A stretch of 64,000 nt of DNA from Euptelea pleiosperma (GCA_035048495.1 CM068547.1:6351700-6415699), one strand, 5' to 3'. Counted from the first letter of the stretch, positions 12,017 to 22,500 are shown. A program made the numbers and translations. The notes: generated from the sequence alone by a model not told the origin.

Positions 12017-12365
12017 CAAGGTTTAAAGGAGTCCGGTTTAACGGACTGGGGGCGTTTAAACGGATTGAAACGGCCAGGGGCAAAAATGAAAAAAGGAAAA
12101 AAAAAATTGATTTTAACAAATTTTAACGATTTAACGGAAAAAATGGCGCTGACATTTCAAAAAACGGAATTTAATGGCCACTTTTTTTCAAAAGAAATTC
12201 AGAATTTAACAGTTGTTAAAATGGTTTTAACGGCCGTTTAAACAGTTTTAACGGCCGTTAAAACCTAAAAAATGTCCGTTTAATTTAAAGCGTCAAAAAC
12301 GGGTTTAAACGGCTTTAACAGAAACGGGCTTGGGTCGTTACCATTGAAACGATGTTAAAACCATG
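12017..12365. mobile_element. AACGG foldback element, subfamily 2
   Basis: A complete 349-bp copy. The left terminus is CAAGGTTTAAAGG and the right ends in TTAAAACCATG. It is flanked by a perfect 8-bp duplication CTTTGATC at 12009-12016 and 12366-12373. The termini fit the hAT pattern (CA..G) and 8-bp duplications are the hAT signature. In this copy the repeated motif is TTTAACGG or TTTAAACGG instead of TATAACGG throughout. There is no transposase. The 89-codon frame inside is an artefact of the repeat. Confidence 0.85.
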
Positions 12366-12383
12366 CTTTGATCAAACAATTTA

Positions 12384-12622
12384 GGGTATTTTATTAACAC
12401 CCCCTGAAATTTGAAAGTAATTAGTAATACCCCCATACTTTCAAACTTTAGGATTACCCTCTTGACCTAATTCAATCATACGCTAATGACGTGTGATTCA
12501 AGTCCATTTTAACTTAAGTCAATCACTGTTAAACTAGGTCAAGGGGGTAATCCTAAGGTTTGAAAGTATAAGGGGTATCCCTAATAACTTTCAAATTTTA
12601 GGGAGGTGTTACTAAAATACTC
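12384..12622. mobile_element. Mutator-type foldback element, 239 bp
   Basis: Flanked by the perfect 9-bp direct repeat AACAATTTA (12375-12383 and 12623-12631). Termini are GGGTATTTTA and, inverted, GAGTATTTTA. The arms carry AATTTGAAAGT../..ACTTTCAAATT and GGATTACCC../..GGGTAATCC pairs, so the whole unit folds back. A 9-bp duplication is the Mutator-superfamily hallmark. It lies 18 bp after the right end of the neighbouring hAT-type element. Confidence 0.8.
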
Positions 12623-12683
12623 AACAATTTAAGAACAAAATGTTTAAATTTGTCCCTTATAAAGCGGGTCACATCATGGCTAG

Positions 12684-13058
12684 CAAGGTATAAAAAAATG
12701 GGCGTTATAACGAAAATAATGGCCGTTATAATGGATTTGGACCTACCCCGTTACGTTATGGACCGTTAAAACGCCCAGAAAATAATGTTCATTATTTTTC
12801 TGAAAAAACGGCTGTTATTTTCGTTTTTTCCGTTATTTTTCATTATTTTTCCGTTATATTCCGTTATTTTTCATTTTTGAAAATTTGAAATTCAAATTTT
12901 AAAATTCAAAATTTGAATTTCAACTCCATTTTTTCCGTTATTTTCTGATTTTTTCCCATTTTTTCCGTTTTTGTCCCTGAGCGTTTTTTTCGTTATAACG
13001 GAAAAACGGTAACGCCCCCAGTCTGTTATACCGTTATAACGGTCCCCTTTAAAACTCG
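12684..13058. mobile_element. AACGG foldback element, subfamily 1
   Basis: A complete 375-bp copy starting CAAGGTATAAA and ending TTTAAAACTCG, between perfect 8-bp repeats ATGGCTAG (12676-12683 and 13059-13066). Inside are the conserved segment CCCCGTTACGTTATGGACCG, runs of CCGTTATTTTC, and the AT palindrome GAAATTCAAATTTT..AAAATTTGAATTTC near 12882-12920. Confidence 0.85.
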
Positions 13059-13069
13059 ATGGCTAGTAA

Positions 13070-13390
13070 AAAAATGAATTTTTTTTTAAAAAGTTGAATT
13101 TTAATATATTTATAAGAAGGATAAAACTTTTAAAAATTTGTAAAAAAGATAACTGAGTGCCCTTTCAAAGGGTGTATGTCCCTTTTCTGTCAGTGACAAG
13201 TAAAACTTCTGTTTTGTGACCAAGCCGGTCACAACCCACAATATGAGCCATGTGGCACACTATTAGAAGGCACTGACTGTATGGATGTTTGGCCAGTCCC
13301 TTGGTGGACCTGCAAACCAAAAATCAGCCTGATCAATAATTTCTAAGGGTTGGATTGGTGCATTATTTTAATGGGCTGAATTTTTAAGAA
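13070..13390. repeat. Fragments of two foldback families
   Basis: 13070-13180 resembles one arm of the long inverted-repeat element at 46105-47203 (AATTTTAATATATTTA.., CCCTTTCAAAGGG). 13187-13385 carries the outer left part of the Mutator-type family (GTAAAACTTCTGTTTTGTGA, GCCATGTGGCACACTATTAG, GTATGGATGTTTGGCCAGTC) without its right half. Confidence 0.5.
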
Positions 13391-13599
13391 AAATTGAAAA
13401 TGCATTTTATACATTTGATCTCGCAATTCCCGAATTTCAACAATTTTTTTAATTTTATATGGCCGTTTAATATATTTTTCCAAAAAAAGGAAAAAAAAAA
13501 AAAAAGGAAAATTTGTGTATTAAATGCGATTAATACACGAATTTACTAACTAGGGACTCTTGGAGCATTACTATTACAAAGGCCCTAATAAAGTTTCAC

Positions 13600-14120
13600 A
13601 TACACACACCAGTCTGACCAAAATGTTTTGGGTCTAACCTAACCATCTAATCAATTACATTTCCAACCTCAAAGGCTACCTCAGGACCCATTTTGGTCAA
13701 AATGTCTTGGCTTAACCTAACCGTCTAATCAATCACATTTCCGATATGAATAGACGGAACACAGGCAACTGGCCACAAACATTCGGTGACACTACCACTG
13801 ACTGCAGCCAATATGTACAGGTGGTCTCTACCATAAGGCCATTAAGGCGGTCACCTTAGGACCAACGTGAGAGAAAGCCCCCAGCCCACTCACCACATGG
13901 ATGTTTAGCCCACCCCTCGGTGGATATACTTACCAAAAATCAACCTGATTGGTTATCTCTAGCCATAGATTTTAGTACTTTTTAGGATTGATTTTGGCCA
14001 TTAGATTCAAGCATTTTTTTTTATAGTAAATCCAATGGCTAGAAATCATCAATCAAGCTAATTTTTGTAGTGTCATTATCCACCAATAGATGGGCTGAAC
14101 ATCCACACAGCCATTAGGCC
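13600..14120. repeat. Foldback remnants
   Basis: 13610-13755 holds a direct repeat: CAAAATGTTTTGGG..CTAACCATCTAATCAAT and CAAAATGTCTTGGC..CTAACCGTCTAATCAAT, also seen at 11900-11965. 13870-14115 is a foldback remnant (CACATGGATGTTTAGCCCAC on the left, GGGCTGAACATCCACACAGC on the right) related to the elements at 26936-27312 and 49855-50460. Confidence 0.45.
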
Positions 14121-14339
14121 CCAAAAAATTATCTATGTAGGGCCGCAAGAGATGGTTCAAGAATTGGGGTACGTGTCAAACATTTTGGGTGGGAAGACTA
14201 CAAAATTTGAAGGTCCCCAGGGGCAGCAAATCTTTTAAGTTATTAGTACCTTATCAATTGGGAACTCCAAAAAATTCGCTTTTGAGACTCCCCACAAAAA
14301 GGAAACGGCATTACCAACTTTCCATTTTATAGACCCATT

Positions 14340-14450
14340 TAGACATATCACAACATAACGTCATCATCATCCTTAACAGTGCCTTATCCCAACTATTTAA
14401 GGTCGGCAGCATGAATCTTGTTCCTCCATTCAATTCTATCTAAAAACTCT
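14340..14450 (+). repeat. Dispersed repeat A, copy 4
   Basis: Carries CCTTATCCCAACTATTTAAG and GCATGAATCTTGTTCC. This is the least AT-rich copy. Confidence 0.45.
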
Positions 14451-15357
14451 CCCACTGTGTACTAGGGTTTTACTACTGTTAGGCTATAAAATCTTCCCTT
14501 AGTGGACTTATGTAAAGGAATGGCCTTCTTTTCTTATGACTACAAATTCCAATAGAAGATACACATCACTCACCACCACCACCACCATTTGGATTTTGGA
14601 CTGTACTTTGAGTGCCCACTTTCATGGTTTGAAGGATTATCTCTATGACCTTCATGGCACCTCAAGGTTTTGTTTCCATCTTTGATCTTCTTAGACCCAT
14701 CTCTTTCACTCATGTTTTTTTCCCCTACCTTATCTCTTTTCTCATACTATAGCTTAATGGGATAGAGATGTTTTTATATAAGTACACAAGGTTGTCTTCG
14801 AATGGTAATATATGAATCTTCTTTCAAGGATATTTTTGGTGGAGAAAGGACAACTAATGGGTATGAATTGACCCTTGAAATGATAGTAGTGGGACAATTG
14901 CTCCTTAATGCTGGAAGTCTAGGACCTAAAACCCTAAAATCCCAAGGGAAAATGACCTTAAACCCACTTTGCCCTATCCTTAAGACTGTAAATGGACCAG
15001 GCTTGGGGTTGGGCTTGGCTTTTGTTGAATTTTAAATAACCCAACGAGAAACAATTCAAATTTATGCCTGAAACCTCTCATGGGACGACCCATTTACACC
15101 CTACTTAACTCCCTTGCCTGACTGATATTTGACCTAACAAATGGATCCAAGCCCAACCCAATTAGAAATTCGATTTAAGGACGACTCAGACCCGAGCCCA
15201 AATAATTAAAATAGAATAATTGGGTATATACCCATCGACACCACAATCGGATTTCAAAAATCTCATGTTAGATTGTCATATTCGGATGTTTCGTCGGATT
15301 CCAAATCATCCATTTTTTCTCTTTAAAAATGTGAGAAATTACAGAATTTCAAATATA
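14451..15357. other. No recognisable gene
   Basis: Contains a short (CAC)n run at about 14571-14585 and, at 14990-15200, TTGGGCTTGG and CCCAACCCAA-type repeat fragments. The open frames at 14802-15035 and 15220-15414 show no domain. Confidence 0.45.
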
Positions 15358-15725
15358 GAGCCAAAAATGCAATTAGATTCTAATTTTCAATCACTCTCAG
15401 TCTACAGTTTCTAGATCCTTTCCAAAGTACCATAATTCGCATTGACATGTCAAGAACACGCCAAGAACATGATTTTCAAAATTGCTATAATAAGTCGGGA
15501 GAGCCGAGAAATCTAGGTCTCGCCATTTCGAACAAACATCGCCATTTCACAATAACAATTGATTACAGACAAAATTGCAATTAGATCCCTAACTTTCAAT
15601 CACTGACTAATTCGTACGATAATTCGCATTGACATGTCAAGAACACACCAAGAACTTGATTTTCAATATTACTATAATGAGTCGGGAGCCGAGAAATCAA
15701 GGTCTCGTCGTGTCGAACCAACAAG
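15358..15725 (+). repeat. Local direct duplication, about 205-bp period
   Basis: 15358-15535 and 15566-15725 share, in order, TGCAATTAGAT, TTTCAATCACT, ATAATTCGCATTGACATGTC, AAGAACAC(G/A)CCAAGAAC, GTCGGGAG and GCCGAGAAATC(T/A)AGGTCTCG. The second copy has small deletions. Coding content is not recognised, and the 131-codon frame at 15634-16029 starts inside the second copy. Confidence 0.65.
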
Positions 15726-16094
15726 ATTAATCTATTACCATTTATCCTTGTCGTGGATGCCATTGTCGAAGACGAGGAATGTTAATAATCTCGTTTGTGC
15801 CACTCGTATCCTTCCATCCAAACAATCCTTAAGATATTTTTGGAGCAAGGTTGAATTTTCAATTTGGAAAAGTGGATCCTCAGTTAGTCAAATTTCGGTT
15901 GTTCTCCTATCAAAATCAAGGAACAACACTATTCCCGTGGGGTACGGGGTGCCTTTCATGTCCATGCATTCTAACACCCTTAAGATATTTTTGAGCACGG
16001 GTGCTTCCCATCTTTTAAAGCCCACCTAATTACTGGATCGCTTTTGACCTAGAATCACAAGTTTTTTTATGGTCTTGATGGGAACTGGTTTTAC

Positions 16095-16318
16095 TCTTTT
16101 TTTTTTATTTTTTATTTTTTTTTTTGTTGTAGTTACCATCGTGGGAGGGCCCCACAGATGAAGTCAGGTGAAACCTGAACCCGGTCAAGCCGGTAAAGGG
16201 GATTTCTACTCCTGGCACACTGCTCAAAGGAAGAAACCTGCCTGTGTAGGTTTGACCCCACGACCTCCCCAAAGAGGTGGATACACACCAACCAATTGAA
16301 CAGCAAGAGTTGTTCTTA
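16095..16318 (-). mobile_element. tRNA-derived SINE
   Basis: Read on the minus strand, TTGCTGTTCAATTGGTTGG resembles a pol III A box. About 40 bases on, GGGGTCAAACCTAC resembles a B box (canonical GGTTCGANNCC). The element then ends in an A/T-rich tail seen as long T runs on the plus strand at 16096-16126. Order, spacing and tail match a tRNA-related SINE about 220 bp long. The B box is off consensus and flanking duplications were not found. Confidence 0.55.
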
Positions 16319-16544
16319 AAATTTCCTTCCCATCACCCAGTCAAGATCTGATTGGATGTCCAACTTGGATTTATGATAATCCAATCAACGACTGTCATCC
16401 TTTCAATGAGAGGGTGGACCCCACAATGCCTGTCAAATTTCACCAAAAATCAGGTTTGAAGAAAATTCAGTTTAGGAAGTCTTAATTGGGGTGATTTTAA
16501 CTTAATAACGGTTTTCAAGTCTACTCTGATAAAAGATATCGATT

Positions 16545-16870
16545 GAAACGATGCAATAGAGCCACGTGGCATACTCTTGGAGGACTCTAACCGTATGGAT
16601 GTTTTTCCAATCCCTATGTGGACCTACACACAAAACATCAGTTTGATTTGTGATTTTAAACCTTTGGATCTTTGTACCTCAAATAATGCTCAAATTTCCC
16701 ACGGTTAATATCAACCCATGAAAACAATTCCAATCCAAAGCCTAGAAATCACTAATCTGGCTTATTTTTGTTTTGTAGCTCCAAATAATGATTGCCCAAA
16801 CATACATACGGTCAGATTCCTCTAAGAGTGTTCCACGTGGCCCATATTGTGCCCCGTCATCGGCCTTGAT
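16545..16870. mobile_element. Mutator-type foldback element, CCACGTGGC family
   Basis: Arms are AGAGCCACGTGGCATACTCT on the left and GTTCCACGTGGCCCATATTG on the right. Inner motifs GTATGGATGTTT and AAACATACATACGGTC face each other, and ATTTCCCACGGTTAATATC lies near the centre. Outer termini are unclear. Confidence 0.6.
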
Positions 16871-16915
16871 GGCAGGATCCTGTCATCAAAGTTTTATTCA
16901 CCTGCTCTAACCCAC

Positions 16916-17091
16916 GAGTAAAACTTCTATCACAAGAAATTATAAATCACACAATCACAAGCCAATGAGTTCTCGGCACGTACACAAGTGCTTTGCAACG
17001 TACCATTGCTTTTGCTTTTAGGTGTACGTGCCGTGAACTCATTGGCTGTGATTGTGCGATTTGCAATCAGATGGTGACAGAAGTTTTACTC
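16916..17091. mobile_element. Mutator-type foldback element forming a long hairpin
   Basis: A 176-bp unit between perfect 9-bp direct repeats CTAACCCAC (16907-16915 and 17092-17100). Termini are GAGTAAAACTTCT and its inverted copy. Inside, 16950-16985 pairs with 17022-17056 with one bulge and one mismatch over about 35 bp, leaving a 36-base loop. The termini match the two 405-bp elements at 49349 and 50493, which assigns that larger family to Mutator as well. Confidence 0.85.
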
Positions 17092-17254
17092 CTAACCCAC
17101 GTAAAAGTTCAGTCCCGGTTACTTTTTACACGTTTGCTAATAGATTTGAGACACGTGTCGTGCTAGGGAGAAAGGCCCTACCCACCTTTACAAAGTCCCA
17201 TCAATAGGAAAAGGAGATGGATTTGGGAGACCGGCGAGGAGCAGCAAAACTTTG

Positions 17255-17600
17255 CTGACTCCGCTGACTGCAGCCAATATGAGCCATGTGGCACATTATT
17301 AGAGGACACTGACCGTATGGATGTTTGGCCGATCTCTAGGTGGACTTACAAACCAAAAATCAACCTTGATCAGTGATTTCTAAGTGTTGGATTGAAACAT
17401 TCTCATGGGTTGATTTTAACCGTAGGAATTTGAGCATTATTTGGGTACAAAGATCAAAAGCTTTTAAATCACTAATCAGGATGAGTTTTGGTTTTTAAGT
17501 CCACCTAGGGATTGGCCAAACATCCATACTGCCACATGACTCATATGGTCTGCAGTCAGTCGTATTGCTGACAGTAGCAGTCAACGAAGCTTTACCCAGC
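17255..17600. mobile_element. Mutator-type foldback element, CCACGTGGC family
   Basis: Left arm CTGACTGCAGCCAATATGAG with GCCATGTGGCACATTATTAG; right arm GCCACATGACTCATATGG and CTGCAGTCAG. The central part repeats the family motifs CCAAAAATCAACCTTGATCA and TTGAGCATTATTTGGGTACA. Target duplication not resolved. Confidence 0.6.
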
Positions 17601-17879
17601 GAGGGGAGGTAAAGTCATTTGTTATCTTTGATTTATCATATGATATGAAACACTTGGCTCCATGATTGGTCTATAGATTCTTTAATTATGGGGACATATC
17701 AGAGGGCAATATTCTTTTCAATCTAAAGCGTCCAAATTAGGGCAAGAGTCTAGAGAAAGGTTCATTTATAATGATTAAAAGTATTCAACCAAGCTGATTT
17801 GGGGTCAAATAAGTATCTTACATGGGGGCTACTAATTGAAAACTTCAAGTTGATAAGAATATGCATCATTTGTGTTAGA

Positions 17880-18310
17880 CTAGTAGGTGACCCGTGCCAC
17901 GGCACTCTCCGACAAAGCGTTTGCTAAAATTGGGTGTGAGTGGCTTAGATCGACCATCCATTTGGGGTGATAAGATCTCGGCCATCCATTGTGAAGCTGA
18001 TAAGAGGGGGGATAAGTGACTTCTCTATTTTGTTATATAGATGTATAGTGGGTGGCCCATGCTCTCGGCACTCCCCTACAAAGCATTTCCCAGAATCGGG
18101 TGTGAGTGGTTAAGATCCATAGTCCATTTGGGGGATAAGATTTCAGCCATCTTTTGTGAAGCCCATAAGAGGGGTAAAAGTTGGGAGATAATTTTTCTGT
18201 TAAATTAATCTAACCGTCTAAATTTTATTTTATGTAACGGTTGATATGGGCCCTTCGATATATGAAGCCTATAAGAGGGGGGAGACAACCGCTGTGTTTC
18301 GTCATATAGA
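17880..18310 (-). mobile_element. Helitron array, two or more units
   Basis: Minus-strand 5' end TCTATATGACGAAACAC at 18310, 3' end CTAG at 17880, flanked by A and T. One unit is 17880-18041 and a second runs from about 18047 to 18310. The join TATATAGATGTATAGTGG brings the 5' end of one unit next to the 3' end of the next, as in a head-to-tail tandem. Each unit has the palindromic GGCCCGTGCC(A)CGGCAC block and a GCTTAGATCGACC or equivalent middle. No coding sequence. Confidence 0.7.
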
Positions 18311-18900
18311 TAGACTAGGTACCATCATAAGTATGTTGACACCGAAACTATCTCACTTCTCTTTAACTTTTTTTCGGTAAGCACGCTTTTAAAGAGATTA
18401 GTAACTCGGTGAAGGCGGGTTTTGAACCCATGTCTATGGTATCATCACCCACAAACTTTACCAAGTGATCAAGCTATCACCTTCTTTCTTTAACTATTGT
18501 TAACTTACCATAAACGAAATCGGCTTTATTTAAAGATTTAGTGGGTTGGGCTTGCACCACCTTTATTGGCCATACTTGTCTAACCAAAGTTATGAAGGGG
18601 GAGCGATGATGGGCCTTGACAATTGACTGCAATCTAAGCAATTCAAACTTAGTAAGGAAAAGGCCCAAGCCCATGGGCAGTTATCTCAAGTAGAAAAGAG
18701 AACTCTTGATTAATTCTTAAGATATGTTTGGTAACAAAGTTTCAGTTGCCCAAAAAGATTGCAACCTGGTTGCTGTAAGCAATTCAAACTTATTAAGGAA
18801 ATGATCCAAGCCCATGTCCTACTTGCAAATCTCAAGCTAAAACATAAACTCTTGATGTATCCTTGAGGCTTGTTTGGTAACAAATTTTAAGTTGCTCGCC
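18311..18900 (+). repeat. Direct repeat C, copy 1
   Basis: Duplicated at 19230-19690. Each copy starts near a TATGTTGA(C/A)ACCGAAACTA block, continues with GTGGGTTGGGCTTGC(A/G)CCACC, and then holds two sub-units of about 190 bp (AAGCAATTCAAACTTA..TAAGGAAA, CCAAGCCCATG, TGTTTGGTAACAAA). Frames in it are shadows of the repeat. I do not recognise a protein family. Confidence 0.6.
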
Positions 18901-19229
18901 CACTGGAATACTCCACATTAAATGCCTCTCTACTTTAAAGCAAAAACATTGATTTGCAACATCATCTTTTTGGTGTCAAACACTGGCTAATAAGGGCCCA
19001 ATTAACCTAGGCTTCAGGTCCAAACAGAATAGACTGATCATGGTTCTAACAAGGCCCAACCCAGACATTTCTGGGCCTAATTGTCTACTTGGTCCATTGA
19101 CTCACAACCTTAGTAGATTACTTAAGGACCAATTTGGAAGATCGCCAGACCTAAATAGCCAAATAGAAATAGAGGGAATTGAAAATGTTGATGGAGCACC
19201 TCCGACTAAATTCTTGCCTTGCCTGGTGC

Positions 19230-19690
19230 CTCCGACTAGGCACTATCACAAGTATGTTGAAACCGAAACTACTTGTTGTTTCTTCTTTAACTAGTGGGTT
19301 GGGCTTGCGCCACCTTTATCGGCCATGCTTGGATAACCAAAGTTATGAATGATGGGCTTTGACAGTTGACAACAATATAAGCAATTCAACTTTAGTAAGG
19401 AAAAGGCCCAAGCCCATGGCAAGCTTGCAAATATTAAGGTTCGTTTGGTAACAAATTTTCAGTTGCCCAACAATATTGTAACCTTGTACGGCCATGCTTA
19501 TCTCACCAAAGTTTATGAAGGGAGAACCATGTATAATGGGCTTTGACAATTGGGCGCAATATAAGCAATTCAAACTTACTAAGGAAATGACCCAAGCCAA
19601 TGGCATGCTTGCAAATCTCAAACTGAAACGTAAACATTTTATGTATCCTTGGGGCATGTTTGGCAACAAATTTTAAGTTGTCCACCAAAT
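19230..19690 (+). repeat. Direct repeat C, copy 2
   Basis: Second copy of the 18311-18900 block, with its own two sub-units at about 19300-19470 and 19490-19685. Minus-strand frames such as 19343-19669 look related to each other only because of the duplication. Confidence 0.6.
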
Positions 19691-20334
19691 ATATAACCAG
19701 GTATAAAGAAGTTCATTAAATAACCAGGTTTTAGAACAACCCCTTAATAACTACATATATTCTACATGGACTACTTCAGAAATTTGATTTTCTAATTATG
19801 CCATGAGTTGCCACATTTACAGGTTCACCCCCTCCAGACTAATCTCCCAAACTGCCCTTTGAGTTGAAACTTTCTTATTTTGCCACTTCTTCCAAAAGGC
19901 TCCTAAAATCACTCACATGCAATGCACATGCGGCCTATAGTAGCTTTGCTTATCCAAATAAAAAAGTTTGATCCTAGCTTCCACTTCTAAAAAAACATTT
20001 ACATCTTTATAACTACTATATATATCGTTTTCGGGTCCTATCAGTTCGGTTCCAAGTCAATTCGGATACTAGTGTATCAAGAAGAGATTGAGTCTTTTTT
20101 GGATTCGGTTTTAAAATAGCTAGTCCAAGAACCGGGATAATTGGGACTAATTCTTATCATGTATCAATTAATTGGGTACATATTGACACCCCTAGATATA
20201 GGGAAGAGAAGAAGCCTACAGATATTCTATTTTCTTTTTGTACTAGTGGGACTAAGATTATGTTGTCTCCATTGGAGTTCCCCTCTCTTTCATGTAAATT
20301 ATAAAAAAGTTGATATGAATGGTGTAAATATAAA
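19691..20334. other. No recognisable feature
   Basis: AT-rich intergenic sequence. No domain or paired termini seen. Confidence 0.45.
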
Positions 20335-20418
20335 GGAAAATTCTATTTGCACTCCACAAATTCCATAAGCACCCCATTTGGACGAAAACTGCCCTTAAAA
20401 AAAAAAAAAACCCAACGC

Positions 20419-20443
20419 CTCTCTCTCTCTCTCTCTCTCTCTC
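20419..20443. repeat. (CT)n microsatellite
   Basis: About 12 uninterrupted CT units inside the long inverted-repeat element. Confidence 0.95.
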
Positions 20444-20929
20444 AAATGTCTCACGTGGGAACTGTGTAGCCCACGGCCAGCCTAGCCGTGGCTATTACAG
20501 TCCTCACGGCCAGCACAGTCGTAGGGCCTATGAGAAAGAGAGAGACGTACTTGTGGTGGAAGTGGCGGTGACGGCAACGACTTCTTCTTCTTCTTCTTTT
20601 ATTTTTTTTCTCTGTTTTGGATTTTTTTTCAGGGTGAGAGAGAGAGGTGGAGAGGGAGGGATGAAGAGGGGTGCTGGGGTTTTTTGTTTGGGTCGCTCTA
20701 CGGGCACCCACCTCTTTCGGCTGGGCACCAACATTTGATGGGCACCCACGCCAATTAGAGGGCCCATGTTTGGGTCCCCACATTAAAATCCAAAAAAAAA
20801 AATTTGACTTGGGCTCCTGGCCGTGGGTGCCATGGTGGCCACGGTAGTTTAAGGTCGTGGAGGCAAAAAAAAAATTTGCTGGCTTGCTGCATATTGTCCA
20901 TCCATTTGTGGGAGTATGGGGTGCTCCAA

Positions 20930-21081
20930 ACCACCACTCTACCACCACTCTACCACCACCACCACCACTAACTCCACAACCACCACTACCATCAACACCA
21001 CCACCATCGATCACCACCACTCCCAACACCAACACCAACTCCACCATCACCACCACCACCACCACTCTACCATCACCACCA
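20930..21081. repeat. ACC/CCA-rich trinucleotide repeat
   Basis: Imperfect ACC repeats with CTACCACC and CATCACCACC variants. They account for the poly-His, poly-Thr, poly-Gly and poly-Val frames seen here. Confidence 0.9.
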
Positions 21082-21350
21082 AGAAGAGGAAGAGAAAATG
21101 AGAGAGAGAGAGGAGTGTAGCTTCGTCATTTTTGGCGCTAATGGAGGTAATGAGTGTGGGTGCCCAAACAAAACTATAAAGGGATGGGAAAGGGCAATTT
21201 GGTCATCAAAAATTAGTTTATTTTGTGGGTGCTTGGCTTAAAGAGGTGGGTGCCCGTAGAGCGACCATTTTTTTTTTTTTTTGTCTTAAGGGCATTTTTG
21301 GCCAAAAAGCATGCTTATGGAATTTGTGGGGTGCAAATAGAATTTTCCAA

Positions 21351-22039
21351 AATATAAAAGAATGAAATTATTACTCAGTAAGAACTAGAGTTTTTAAGAG
21401 GACACGACTTCTCAAGTTTCAAGGGATGTGAAATTGATTTCTAAAGAGGGTGCAACTTTAAGTTTCTAAGCAACATTTTTAATCACATAACTTGGAACTA
21501 CCAGACATATATATAGAAATAGGTGAAGTCGCGCAACTCAACAATTCCATTGTTGATTTTGTGCATTCCAAACACAGCATAATTTCATTGTTGCAATCCA
21601 GCAATGATTTTACTTGTAGGGTTTTACATCCTTTTCACTAATTACTCAAACTATTCTCATGAGAGAACATCCAAACTAACAGGAGATTAAGTTATTGTAC
21701 AAAAGTTAATTTCATCCAATGATAATTAACCACGTGTTTTTATGAATCTTCACAAATCTAGCAAAGTCGAGATTCCATATAGTTGTTGCTTCAAGTTTCA
21801 GTCTTGTTGAATCCTTGAAATTCAAACTTTTAGATTACCAATTATAATGATTTTATGACTAATTGCCCACATTAAAGGTGAAAAAGCTTTCAAATCTAAC
21901 TCATTGTGTTACGCTTTTATCTTTTGATAATAGATTGAAGGATTAATTTTTAGGAAAACGATTGTATCATCCTAAAGATGATCGATAATGTAGCATCGTC
22001 GTACTTGGGTTTGAACCATTGGATGTTCTTCAAGACTTC
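21351..22039. other. No recognisable gene
   Basis: AT-rich intergenic sequence. The end (about 21960-22060) shares short blocks, such as ATTGGATGTTCTTC, with 23640-23770. Confidence 0.4.
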
Positions 22040-22500
22040 CGTCATGTGAATCTCAAGATCGCCGATGGTCTAGACCTAGGGCGATGACGACCACTAGGGA
22101 TGATGGTAACACAAACTGTCGATCCTATGCCAACGGTTAACAACTTGAACATGGCCGTGTTTTTTGGTATGTGCGGCCGTGGCACATAAAAGCCGCTCCC
22201 CATATATGCACAACAACTCCGACGGTTACGAATCATCAGGGTAAATACTATTGCGGCCTTTAGCAACTGACAAAAAGAACTAAACAACTACAGTTCTGGA
22301 CCACCGACAATTAAAGGGTAGGCATAATTATAGTTGGTTGACGATTAATAACCGTCGAGTTAAACCTACAGCGGCTGATTGAAATGGACGATAAAAAGAA
22401 AACGACCGCAGTCTTAGACCGTTGGGAAACAAACCATCGTCGCAAAAAGAATAATAACGCACCCAGTGCGTTGTTTTCGATTTTTTTTTTTAACAAAACA
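22040..22500. repeat. GC-rich subterminal-repeat-like segment, possibly CACTA
   Basis: Short motifs such as ATTGCGGCC, TACAGCGGCTGATT, ACGACCGCAG and CCATCGTCGCA recur in both orientations. This is how subterminal regions of plant CACTA elements often look. No CACTA terminus or transposase was found, so the call is weak. Confidence 0.3.

Larger units (their letters stand above)
20335..21350. mobile_element. Long terminal-inverted-repeat element, about 1 kb, Mutator-like
   Basis: The first 70 bases (GGAAAATTCTATTTGCACTC, CACAAATTCCATAAGCA, GCCCTTAA then an A run) recur inverted at 21275-21350. Flanks TAAATATAAA and AAAATATAAA make a 10-bp duplication with one mismatch, consistent with Mutator. 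A second inverted pair lies inside: GGTCGCTCTACGGGCACCCA at about 20691 and its complement at about 21245. The interior is GC-rich and unlike the flanks, with a (CT)12 run and ACC repeats. The 204-codon minus-strand frame at 20451-21065 is low-complexity and not a credible gene. Confidence 0.7.

Noticed and set aside
15634..16029. 131-codon open frame
   Set aside because: Starts inside the local direct duplication and contains no recognisable domain; composition is like the flanks.
16950..17056. Annotation as a miRNA gene
   Set aside because: The hairpin sits inside a foldback transposon with a 9-bp duplication. Without small-RNA data a transposon call is safer; kept as a finding.
20451..21065. 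204-codon minus-strand open frame rich in Val, Gly and Arg
   Set aside because: Produced by ACC and CT simple repeats inside an inverted-repeat element. Low complexity and no domain.
20930..21081. Possible CRISPR-like or satellite array
   Set aside because: It is an imperfect ACC trinucleotide tract, with no spacers, in plant nuclear DNA.
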